64,000 nt of DNA, from assembly GCF_963676685.1 (NCBI RefSeq), contig NC_092351.1, positions 39,546,733 to 39,610,732 on the forward strand, in the 5' to 3' direction. Positions 31,443-42,200 of this stretch are shown in pieces (position 1 is the first letter of the stretch; each line of letters starts with the position of its first letter). This DNA comes from Mytilus edulis (Eukaryota > Mollusca > Bivalvia > Mytilida > Mytilidae). The notes below the pieces were generated by a model, which was not told the DNA's origin, ran no database searches, and worked only from the letters and a program-made list of their open reading frames with translations. Both the position numbers and the translations under genes were made by a program.

Positions 31443-31649
31443 CTGTAAGTTAAAAAAACAACAACTGTTATAACTGATTTGAAATAAACATGATCGCGTA
31501 TATATTTTATCTTGGCTGGTTTTTTTTTTAATGTATTCATGTACAATATGTAATGGACTTCATACTCAATAAATTGTATACCCCTTAGAGGCTGTATTAA
31601 TGCCAGTTGACATAGAAATCCGTTATGGTGTGCCATTGACCTTTTTCTT

Positions 31650-33000
31650 TAAAAAATGACCCATCGTTTATACTAAGACGACACTACATGTGTGTCTTCT
31701 CGTGTAGGCATCCTTCTGTCCCATATCAGGTCAAAGTGTTGGTTAACGCTGTTTTTACCAAGAATTGGAGTGAATGCTTTATATTTTGAAACTTAGTTAA
31801 AACTCGCCCAATTTGAACATGTTCACCATGATATGATTTTTTTAAAATTCAACTATGGTTTTAATTTCGATTTTCAGGTTTACTCAAAATGTGAAAGTGG
31901 TAGTCTGGCATGGTGTCCTATAAACTCATATTTTTATTGTAAAAAGTGATGTTCAGTTCCACATGAAATGATAATTGACAAAAAACGGGGATTTGTCATA
32001 GATGCCCACATCACATTAACTGACGATCTGGCATAGCAGTCCAAGAAAAAACGTGTGGGAGATGTCTATCGGTTGACATCACTGAAACAAGAGCTTGGAA
32101 AAGAAAAAAATCACCAAAATAAGTGATGACGTAGTGCAAACATATGATGTTGAAAACTGATAAGAAATCACATAGACTCCTCAGTAACAAAACTTTTAAA
32201 GTGAAAGTAATTTTTTTTTTTAAATGTTTTCGGTTTTGTCATCATTTTAGGTGTTGTTTCAGTTTAAATTTCATCGTTCAAAAATCATTGAATGGTATAA
32301 TGTCACACATCTTTTACCTTTTGAATTGAATTAGTTCATGTTATTTTTTTAACAGATGTAATCAAACATTCTCACCCAGGTACGGATCCATTTATTGGAA
32401 ATACCCTTTGCTATTTATATTTAAAACCACATTATGTTATTTAAATACCACATCATACCTAGTATTTTTAAACTATCATTTCTTATTTAACCGAACTTTG
32501 ATTAAATATTGAAAATATATTGAAACACATTTATCGACACGATCAAAGATAAATGTTATATTTATGTATATTTATAACAGCATGTAAAAGTGGATATCAT
32601 TAACATTTATAAAATTATAAGGTGAAAAATTGTGCTGGTTTTAATCAGACTGAAGAAGGCCTTGTAAAGAAATTTCAGGGCTGTATAGCCAGTCAAGGTC
32701 GTTAAAAACTTCCATTTGTTTGAAAGCACATATAATTTTTCTAAGAGTAGGAGAAAAAAAATTACATAAATTCTACTCCCTTTTTGACATAAGAAAATGC
32801 ATGTACTAAAAGTTATCAGAGGTACCAGGCTTATAATTTGACAGTTGTTGACCTTTCGTTTGATGTTTTAGAGCCTTGGATTTTCCATTTGATTTTGGAC
32901 TTTCCGTTTTGAATTTTCCTCTTCTTTTTGTCAGTCTGTCCACGTGTCCTTCTATATTTTCCAATACATAGACTAAGGTGTTGGGACATGATACATTTTT
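31650..33000. other. intergenic stretch, no gene seen
   Basis: AT-rich with no bordered exon. A short fragment of the 'tgatgttttagagccttgga' / 'ttccatttgattttggactt' repeat family lies near 32860-32960. Confidence 0.45.
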
Positions 33001-33049
33001 AGTGAGTGTTTTATTTCAAAGATACAGAATTTTTATATTTCGATTACAA

Positions 33050-33375
33050 AAATACCTATATGTTCTTTACTTATCTAGAAATTCCATGTTACAAATTAAT
33101 TATTAATGATTTCATAGTTACAATTTGAAATTAAGAAATTAAATTGAACATATAAAGAAATATCGTTTCACAAATTAATAAACGTAAAATGTCATGTAAT
33201 AAAAAAAGAAAATGGGTTAACAAGTTAAGAAATTGCATTAACATATTAAGAAGTTACATTTCACAAATCAAGAATTATAGTAATTCATGTAACGGATGGT
33301 CATGTTACAAATTGAAAAACAAATTTTACATATTAAGAAATTGTATTTTTACAGATTAAGAAAATGCCATTTACA
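33050..33375. repeat. degenerate ~22-bp AT-rich tandem repeat
   Basis: Repeated variants of acaaattaagaaattacatt occur about a dozen times, with drift in spacing and sequence. Non-coding. Confidence 0.6.
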
Positions 33376-33394
33376 AATTAGGATGTGTATAGAT

Positions 33395-33560
33395 ATGTTA
33401 TCTTCGTTTTTTTTTTTTATGGATTGAGGAAATCTGGTATTTTCGTAGATTAACCAAAATCTGTATAGGAAATGTTTGATTTGTTGAAAATTAGAATTCA
33501 TGGTTAACCTTTTTCCAACGAACTTTGGTATCCCACAAATGATAATGAACCCACAGACCA
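33395..33560 (-). repeat. inverted copy of the ~200-bp 'gaaccacg' dispersed repeat
   Basis: Contains 'atggattgaggaaatctggt', 'tagaattcatggttaacctt' and 'tgataatgaacccacag', matching the family at 4880-5725. Confidence 0.55.
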
Positions 33561-33952
33561 AAAAAATAAATCATGGCATTCCTCATTTCTAAATAGTTCC
33601 ATTCACCTACATCATATTTCCTTAAAATTTGTTACCTTTAATTTTATCGAAACACATCAGAATAAATTTCTAGTACTTAAAACATGTTATTTTTTCCCAA
33701 TTTGCAGTTGTCAGAGTCAATAAGTTAAAACAATTTTATAAACTAAAGGATTATTTTAAAGGGTCATTAACTACGATTTACATAAAAACTCAAAGTACGA
33801 TTAATGAGATTTTTAGTATAAAACTTTGATATACCGTTGATAATTTTTAAAGTATCAATAAAAGGGGAATTTAGAAATTTTATTTTAGGCAGTTAACTTG
33901 GCCCTCTATTTTCTTATTTTTCAAATTTTGTTTTGGAAAGTTACTTATCATG

Positions 33953-34198
33953 TTAAAATATTCTCTGAGGTTTGAAGTTTGTTTGGATGAACTTCAAATC
34001 ATCAATTTCAGCAACTGGGTGAGGTGAAAATTTACACAATAAGTAAACCCGACAAGTCAACGCGTGCTCACTTTCGAGTGCACATACAAATCGCTTATGA
34101 GTTCTGTAGTAAGGGATAACGATAGCCTTTTTAGAATTTGTCCTACTTTCTAACACTGCCAAAAATTCTACATACACAGTTAATATAATTACTTTCAT
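33953..34198 (-). CDS. possible first exon of a secreted lectin-type protein
   Basis: An ATG at 34198 starts MKVIILTVYVEFLAVLES, a plausible though weak signal peptide. It is followed by YRTHKRFVCALESEHALTCR, which resembles the opening of a rhamnose/galactose-binding (SUEL-type) lectin domain with its first two cysteines. A donor-like g|gtttac lies right after that CR, so the coding exon probably ends near 34048 and the remaining open frame to 33953 would be intron. The rest of the domain was not found. It may be a gene remnant or the start of a gene with a diverged second exon. Confidence 0.35.
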   Translation of the reverse strand: MKVIILTVYVEFLAVLESRTNSKKAIVIPYYRTHKRFVCALESEHALTCRVYLLCKFSPHPVAEIDDLKFIQTNFKPQRIF

Positions 34199-35039
34199 AA
34201 TACTAATCAGACATGAATTTGAATATATATCATGACCGTTTACTTTTTTGCTATCTTTAAAAAACATAAGGCCACTAATATATTGCTGAAAACTAAACAG
34301 AGACAAATGTTTTATCATACTCTTCCACTGGGTTTCCAGAAAACGTTCTTTTAAAGGCAATCGTACTGCATTTATCATTTTTCAGATTAGCTTGAAATAT
34401 TGGAGCAAAGGGAAGTTGACTGCTTAATGTCCGATGAGTTTTTGACAAAACTGACTAATATTGAATGTAAAATGAAGATGTAAAATCGTACAGAATTTAG
34501 AATGTATTTAATGTTTTCAGACTTTGTCATTTAGGCTTGATAATGTAATATCCATTTAGATGAGACTTTAACCTACCAACACAAGTGTAGCGATAAAATA
34601 TCAAATATATTTTTGTAGCTTTGACTATACAGACATCACTAAATCTCTGTTTAGTTTAAATAAACTTGACAAACATATCTTATATTTGAAGTAAAATGAA
34701 GATTTAAAATCGTATCCAAGTTAACATGTATTCAGGACATGTGGTGAATGGGTTCTGTAAATAAGAAAAAATATCAACGCTAGATTTCTAAATGACAGCA
34801 ATGGTTACGAATTCCCTGAGTAGACCCACACATAAATAGTTTTCTTAAAGCAAGCTAAAACATATTAAAAGTATGTCTTGTTCTACTCTAAGACTCTAAG
34901 ACTCTACATTTTTGTCAGGAATTATAGAATAAAGTCTTCAAATGTGTCATTAAACACGTAGAAAGTGCAATGATTCTCATATGTGTATAAATTATATATA
35001 ACTATGGACACAATAACAATACTTTACTTTTGTTTCCCA

Positions 35040-35125
35040 TAGATATCAGGATTGAAATTAAGTATCAGCGCCAGACGCGCGTTTCGTCTACAAAATAATC
35101 ATCAGTGACTCTCGAATGAAAAAAA
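35040..35125 (-). repeat. inverted 'acgaaacgcgcgtctggcg' repeat fragment
   Basis: Contains 'cgccagacgcgcgtttcgtc' and 'aatcatcagtgactctcgaa', then 'gttgccaaatactgctta'-type sequence near 35190. Confidence 0.65.
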
Positions 35126-35194
35126 TGTTAAAACGGTCAAATAAAGTACAAGTTAAAGAGCATAGGACCAACATTTCTTAAAATTTTGCCAAAT

Positions 35195-35400
35195 ACTGCT
35201 TAGGTCATATATGAGCACCTGAGATCACCCCTAGTTTTTGGTGGGGTTCGTGTTGTTTATTCTTTAGTTTTCTATGTTGTGTCGTGTGTACTATTGTTTT
35301 TCTGTTTGTCTTTTTCATTTTTAGCCATGGCGTTGTCAGTTTGATTTAGATTTATGAGTTTGACTGTCCCTTTGGTATCTTTCGTCCCTCTTCCTCAAGT
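35195..35400 (+). repeat. 3'-end fragment of RT retroelement family
   Basis: Matches the 3' tail at 50320-50520: 'cctgagatcacccctagttt', 'ggtggggttcgtgttgttta', 'tttagccatggcgttgtcag' and 'gtccctttggtatctttcgt'. The coding part is missing. Confidence 0.7.
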
Positions 35401-35705
35401 AGAAAAGCCTTAGTATTTCAAAAGTTCTAAGTTTGTAAACGGTTAATTTATAATTATGTCCATATCAATGGTAATGCATGTTGATTCATGTCTCATGACT
35501 GATTCCTCTAAAATCAGTCCATATGTGTGAAACAAAACTTTAGCAGTTATTGTATTTAAAAGAGTTGGTAATGTAGTGGGTAAAACAAACGATAGCACTG
35601 GTAAACAAGTAATTTCATTGCTTTTCCAATACTATAACTATAGGAAACAAAATCTTGTATGTTTGTTGTTTATTTTTTTGGCAGAAGGTGAAAGATTGTA
35701 AAACT

Positions 35706-36010
35706 CTTGTTTAAATGAGTGTCAAGTGGTGGAGTTGAAACTATCTCTTTGAAAATTCGAGGACGCCACCAAGAATTGATTGACCGCCATGAAATTTTTG
35801 TTTCACAGATGACGATGGATTATGTTCCAATCGTCATACCCACAATCCCGTCCTCCTTTTCCTCGAATGATATCTACCGTATAAGGCTAATCCCCGGCTT
35901 TATAGCTACATGCGTACTACGACGAATGCCACATATGTAACAGTATTTGTTTACGCTTCCGGAGCACCTGCGATTCATTCCTTAGTTTTAATGGTGTTCG
36001 TGTTAATCAT
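35706..36010 (+). pseudogene. 5'-truncated RT retroelement copy (C-terminal end)
   Basis: The block 'gtggagttgaaactatctct', 'ggacgccaccaagaattgat' and 'tttgtttcacagatgacgat' corresponds to the C-terminal coding end of the element at 49845-50525 (there VKLKSSLRKFYGRHHELVDR). It is followed by the start of the 3' tail ('cttccggagcacctgcgatt'). Frame is broken. Confidence 0.6.
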
Positions 36011-36034
36011 CTGTTCGATTTTTTATTTTTTCAA

Positions 36035-36907
36035 TTTTTGGTGTTTTAACGCCACTTTTTAGCACCACTTTTTGGCGGCCAGTTTTTATTGGTAGAGGAA
36101 GCCGGAGTGCCAGGAGAAAACCACTGACCTTAGATAGGAAAACTGACAATCCTAGGGTGCAATCGACAGTTTTTTTCTATGACGTCATATTTTGAGGGAC
36201 CATGTATAAGTGACCCTTAGTGGTGGACTGATTAATGAAGATACCTGTATAAAACTAGATATCACTGGAATCAGAATGTTCTCTAGTTTATAATGGAATA
36301 AAAAAAAGTGTACTTTTAATAGTATAAAAAAGTTTTATCCAGAGAAACTGGGAAAAACATTGCCTAATTTAAGCTTAAAAAACCTGAAATCAGGTCATGT
36401 GCACACCCCTGAAGACATGATACCTGCACATTTTTCATTATCAAAGTTGTATGAATTTCCTAGTTTTTTACCTGGTCTTTCAAAAAATTCATGCTTCAGG
36501 GTACGTTCGCCTGCTCCGAAAAGAGCTACACTTTCACTGCCAAAAAAACAGACTGTTCACAGTGTTGTCTCCCCTCAAAACATGAATATTTAATCTAATT
36601 TTTTAAATTATAATAATCATCTAACCTGTTTTAATTGAAGTTAATTAACATATCTTTACAACCAAATACAAAAAACATGATACTTTTTCACCAATTATGT
36701 TGATAAAAAGGGACTTCCCTCCATGTCTATTTTTAGTTGGGGAATAACCCCTAGTTTTTTTTTATACGAAACTGTTTATAGCACCCCTAGTCAATTAAGA
36801 TTGGAGTCGAGTGCACCCACACTAACGGGGTTCGAACTCACAACCTCAGTGTAGACTGGCCAGTGATTGCAGTAGTAACTACTTCAACCGCTCGACCACC
36901 GAGGCCC
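36035..36907 (-). mobile_element. tRNA-derived SINE, split by a 630-bp insertion
   Basis: On the minus strand the head begins gggcctcggtggtcgagcgg. It has an A-box-like ggtcgagcggtt (36886-36897) and a B-box-like gttcgaacccc (36827-36837), as in a Pol III tRNA-type promoter. The body continues after the insertion at 36035-36155 with the core (plus strand) 'tagaggaagccggagtgcca' and 'ggagaaaaccactgacct'. A similar core is at 19550-19585. Confidence 0.75.
36156..36785. mobile_element. 630-bp MITE inserted in a SINE, 5-bp CCTAG target duplication
   Basis: The left end is ggtgcaatcgacagttt; the right end, inverted, is ggtgctataaacagttt. cctag flanks it at 36151-36155 and 36786-36790. Removing the element plus one duplication rejoins the SINE (gacaatcctag|tcaattaag). 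If the outer G/C is counted inside, the duplication is the 4-bp ctag. A 77-codon frame inside has no recognisable domain. Confidence 0.75.
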
Positions 36908-36929
36908 TTCTGCATGATCGACGTAATTC

Positions 36930-37085
36930 AGGAATATGACAGCTGTTATCCATTTGTTTGATGTGTTTGTGCTTTTGATTTTGCCATTTGATTAGGGTCT
37001 TTCCGTTTGAATTTTCCTTGGAGATAATTTCAAAATCAAAATCGTCTCGTTTGTCATAGATGCTTGTACTGAGATGACATTTCAT
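36930..37085 (-). repeat. dispersed repeat with a short RT-element remnant
   Basis: Contains the 'aaaatcaaaagcacaaacac' / 'aatggataacagctgtcata' family fused to a fragment that reads YDKRDDFDFEI on the minus strand, a phrase also expected upstream of the C-terminal part of the RT element at 49845. Confidence 0.45.
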
Positions 37086-38059
37086 GTTAAATTCGAGATA
37101 TAAGTCTCAAAAATGAAGCAGAGGAGGCCATGTCCGTTGTTTGTATAATTTCTAAAGGATATAATAATGGAACCCAATCAATCTAATTTTTTTTATTATT
37201 GAGAAATTCATACAACTTTAAAAAAAAAATACCTCTTTCATGTACCTTAGTAAATTGGTATCCATCAAACCTTATACGTCGTAATATATTATTCATTTAT
37301 GAATTTCTCTATGTTTATTGGTATTTCTTTGTTTGTACTATATTCCTGTCACGTAGTGTTGTTATTCCAGCGGTAGGTTTAACGATGCATTATAAGCGTG
37401 AAGTGTTGCTAGCCATAAAATCGGGTTCAATCCACCATTTATTCTTAAAATGTCATGGATCATGTCAGGAGTATGGCTGTCGTTATATTCCGTTTCTATG
37501 CATGCTGGCGTTTTCTTTTGTTATAGTTTAGTTTTTCTGTTGTTCCCTTGTTTCATCGTACACTTGACGTGTTTCTCTCGGTTTTGAGTTGTCAACCGAT
37601 TTGTTTCTTTCTAAATCGAATTATTTACTTATGAACATATCTGCATAACTGTTGTCTTTCTATATATACACCAGTTGCTAACTGCAGACGATAATCAATG
37701 TGTTCTTATAAATGCCACTATGTAATTTACGGTATACCTTCTTGGAGAAACTGAATGGTTATAAATTGATTACTAACAAATATTTTTTTTTTTGCTACAT
37801 TTTTATTGAAAATGATCGTTAGTATTTTCGTTTGACTAAAAAAAATTACTTTCGCCGCTATTCAATTTAAATGATTTCCAAAACGACGTAAAATGGAATG
37901 TTTCAACTATTTAGCATCATAATGACATTTACTGTCGAAATTTGATGTAGATAAATGTATTGCATCTAACCTTGAGTTACGTTAAACTTTATGTCGCATA
38001 TATCCTATATCAAAGCTTCGCCAAGGGTCGATAGGTTAACTCAATTTGTGACAATAAAG

Positions 38060-38460
38060 CATAAGTTTTATGCCAAAATCAAACTCTCAATTATACCATA
38101 CAACTGGATAACAACTTTCATATTCCTGACTTGGTACAGGCATATTCTTATGTAGAAAATGATGGATTGAACCTGGTTTTGTAGCTAGCTTAATCTCTTA
38201 CTTGTATGACAGTCGCATTAAATTCCATTATATTGACAACGATGTGTAAACAAAACAAACAGACATAATGTAAAAATGTCAAAAATAGGGATACAGAAGT
38301 CAATTTTGTGTTATAATCTAAATCACTACAAAAACAAACAGATATGTAACAAGGAAGCACAAAAAAAGTCATATACATATTTATGACTTGTTGTGCTTCC
38401 TTGTTAAATATCTGTTTGTTTTTGTATATACAAAGCCTATCAGCAAAAAACACAGCCTAG
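38060..38460 (+). repeat. dispersed repeat 'gtatgacagtcgcattaaat' family
   Basis: Contains 'ctggataacaactttcatat', 'tgacttggtacaggcatatt', 'gtatgacagtcgcattaaat' and 'gtgtaaacaaaacaaacaga'. Other copies occur at 28850-29010, 56200-56745 and 57110-57560. A local inverted segment around 38345-38420 ('gcacaaaaaaagtcatatac' against 'gacttgttgtgcttccttgt') can form a hairpin. Confidence 0.6.
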
Positions 38461-38574
38461 ACAACTTTTGAATGAGTAGAACGGGGATGATCTTCAACTT
38501 ATGTGCTCATGAAAGGTAGGCAAATCCTGCGCCACATTTATTTGGCGACCGTCGTGTTGCTTATATAATCAATA

Positions 38575-38835
38575 ACCCGGTGATAAGCCGAATCACGTCA
38601 TATGTATGAAAGAAACACAAAAGGCATATAAACAAAACCTATTAACACAAATGAAAGACAAGAATACAAAAATTATCTTGGAGCAATAAAACAATGACGG
38701 GATGTATAAGTACAGAGCTACATCATATGTATCAAAGAAACACAAAAATGGTAAATTGACAAGAGTACAAACATTATTATAGAACAATAATACAATATCA
38801 AAGTGTATCAGTACAGAGTCACGTCAATGGAAATC
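38575..38835 (+). repeat. dispersed repeat with internal ~110-bp duplication
   Basis: The blocks 'cacgtcatatgtatgaaaga' (38595) and 'catcatatgtatcaaagaaa' (38720) begin two related segments, each ending in 'gatgtataagtacagagcta' or 'agtgtatcagtacagagtca'. Related text is at 57395-57560. Confidence 0.5.
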
Positions 38836-39233
38836 ACAAAAAAAAAACAACATACTTAACATTAAAAGTAATATTCATAAAGACAAATACAAGAATACTA
38901 TAAAACGTTATTAAGATGATATGCAACGTCAGTACCCAGAATCTATACTTCAAGACCATCGTGTATTATTTGTGAAATTAATTCTGAATATTTATCAACA
39001 AGGTCTTGGAAATCTCCGATGAACTCAATTTAAGAAAAATGGACTAGACGTTCATTGACATAACCCTAGTTTATCACTTTCAGACACGGGTGACGTTTAA
39101 CATAGTCTGAGTAGGAGTTGCAAGCTCTTGAATTTCGAATAAGTTGTGAAATGTATGCCATATGCAGGTGAAGATAGTATAGTGCTACTGAGGTAGGGGA
39201 TTGATAAATTCATATGGTATTTAGGAAGAAACT

Positions 39234-42200
39234 TTATCTCTTTTCACATACATATCTACACGTCTTCGATTCAGAGGTAGGGTAGTCATGCCACAGTAAA
39301 CCTGTTGCACAGACATCGATACCGAGATTTCTAGGCTGGTTTCCACCATTTGGTTGTCCAGCCTCCCAGTTAGTGTACCCAAATGGTGTTCCGTCATCGT
39401 AAGTCCAAACACCAGGTACAGCATAGTTACTTCCTTGCACACATACATACGCCGTATCAGGTAAACCAGCTGAAAAGGTAAAATCTATTTATTATCTCAC
39501 TTTTTAAATAATTAAAAAACCGAAAATTAATTCAATTTAAAACATCAGAATTATCTAGACTAATTTACTGACAAACATAAACAATGCCTAGTTTAACTCA
39601 ATGGGTAACATCAGAAATACCTCGATTAATTCAATGGGTAACAGCAGAAATACCTCGATTAATTCAATGGGTAACATCAGAAATACCTCGATTAATTCAA
39701 TGGGTAACATCAGAAATGCCTAGTTTAATTCAATGGGTAACAGCAGAAATACCTCGATTAATTCAATGGGTAACATCAGAAATACCTCGATTAATTCAGT
39801 AACAATAATAAAAAATATCTAACTTAATTCTATGACAAACATCAGAAATATCTATATTAGTTCAATACAAACATCAGGAATATCTAAATTAGTTCAAGAC
39901 AAGCATCACAAATACCTGTATTAATTTAATTACAAAGATCAGATATCTATACTATTAAACGAGAAGACCTCATTTTGTGTGTCGCTTCTCTTCCTTCCAC
40001 AATAAATTAATCATCATGCCTCTGTGTTCTTTAGGTAACATGCATAGTCGCATTTGTCATCCATTCTTATGATTATTCAGATTGAGTTATTTTGGGAGAA
40101 AAACGACAAAATAGGTGTCCGGATATTGTTTACGATATCAGACTGACTATTCATAGATAAGACTTCCGGTTTTAACATGCACAAGAACAACCAATCGTAT
40201 GATAGATAACAAAAATGCAAATTAAATAAGTCAATCAGAGCGTTCTCCATATCATGGTTTTTAGATCGCGAGAACCACAACTATTATACCTCCTTAGAGA
40301 CAATTATGTTTTCGCGTTTATCTACTGTACACTACGATTAGACTACTATAATATACAGAGACTCTCTGTATTCTGTCTATTTTTTTCTGAAATATTTACT
40401 ATCTAAGGGGTCATACCAACCAGTTGCATATATATTGAAATCAGTAAAACATGTGGAAACAAGAATGTGTCCATAGTATACGGGTGCCACATCGGCACTA
40501 TCATTTACTATGTTTAGTTGACCGTGAAATCGGGTAAAATCTCTAATTTGGCATGAAAATTAGAAAGACCATATCATAGGGAACTATTTACTAAGTTTCG
40601 AGTTGGTTGGACTTCAACTTCATCAAAAACTACCTCGACAAAAACATTAACCTATAACGGGACAGACAGACGAACGAACGGACGAACAGACTAGAAAACA
40701 TTAATCCCATAAATGGGGCATAAAAAAATATTGTTGAAAGTGAAAACTTTAAACTGAAACCGGACAGAAGGTCGGACAGACAAACGAACGGACGAACAGA
40801 CGAGAAAACATAATTCCCATAAATGGGGCATACAAATTTATTGTTCAAAGTGAAAGTAGTAATTTGGCCAAAATAAAAGTAGGGTAGAGATTAGAGGGAG
40901 GCAGGACTTATTCGGAACTTCGGGATCGGGTGTTTTTAAGCTCGGGATTTCGGGATTGATCTTTAAGGGATGCGGGAATATTTTTTAGTTTATTTCGGGA
41001 TGTCAGGATATGAATTTCGTTAAAATACGCACCCCGGGATTTCATTTTCTAAGCCTGGAATTTCGGGATCAGGGCCCCCAGACCACCCCTCAAATGAGCC
41101 TTAGTCATTTATACGAGATTCAAATCCTACCATTGGCATGTTAATGTGGCTCTCAAAAGGAAAAGCACTGATGGATTCTCCTAGAAGCACATTTTATTAG
41201 AATAATAATGATATATAAGCAGTTTCATTTATTTTATGTTTGAAGCGGTGCAAATTTTTAATTTAATTCGACTTTTACCAAAAATTGCATTGTAGCAAAG
41301 GGGAAGAATAGTTGTGGTATAAAGCCAGACACACGAACAATATTTGAATTTAACAGAAAGGAAACACATAACCGTAACGGACTTTGGAAAAAAGGGAGAG
41401 GACATTTGATACCTTATATGAAATTCTCCAGTCATAATATCTTTTACAAAAATTCATCCTACAACAGTTTACAAGCTGTAAATTCCCGCGATTTCGCGGG
41501 TGTGTTCTAGTATTTAAATTAATTTAAATAACAAAACCCAGAATTGCCTAGCTCAATTCAATTAGTAACCGAGAAGTACCTAGATTCTTTCAATGGCAAT
41601 TATAAGAATTACCCAGATTATTATAAAGACACTCTTATCTGATATTATCAAGAACTTGTTTACCGATACAAGTGAGATTTTTAATGAGCTAAAAACAGGT
41701 TAACTCCACCAATTACTACAAAAGCAAAAGCCTGTACCAAGTCAGAAGTATGACAGTTGTTTTCCGTTCGTTTGATTTATAGGTTTTGTCATTTGATAAA
41801 GGACTTTTCGTTTCAAAAGTTCATCGAAGTTCGGTATTTTTGTTACTTTTTACCCAGAGCGTGTTCCATATAGGCTTGTTTCTCAGCTGAGTCTACACGA
41901 ATCAGTTCAGACCCTTTGGCATTGCACTGGCTAACGATATCTATAGCTGGATCTTGCATGTTCATGTGTGTTCCATCTTCAATTCTGTAGCACAAATCCA
42001 ATGGTCTGTAGTACAAAAAGTTTGTCGGACACCTTCCAGTTACTAAAAATATGAGACAATGTTAAATCTTATAAAGTTACTCATCTTTCTGCTGTACCTA
42101 TTTTCTATGTTTATTTTCTATACCAGCACAAATAATTTATCACATGTTGGCGCCCTATAAATTTTAAGGATTCTCCATATATGGGATATCATTACTAAAC

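Noticed and set aside
36827-36907. Functional tRNA gene
   Set aside because: A- and B-box-like sequences are present, but they belong to a SINE head with a long non-tRNA body and no clear cloverleaf.
37199-37531. 110-codon plus-strand frame
   Set aside because: No domain, no splice context, and composition like the surrounding AT-rich DNA.
39584-39802. Periodic 11-residue repeat protein
   Set aside because: The frame exists only because the minisatellite period is 33 bp; it lies in an intron on the opposite strand and degenerates on both sides.
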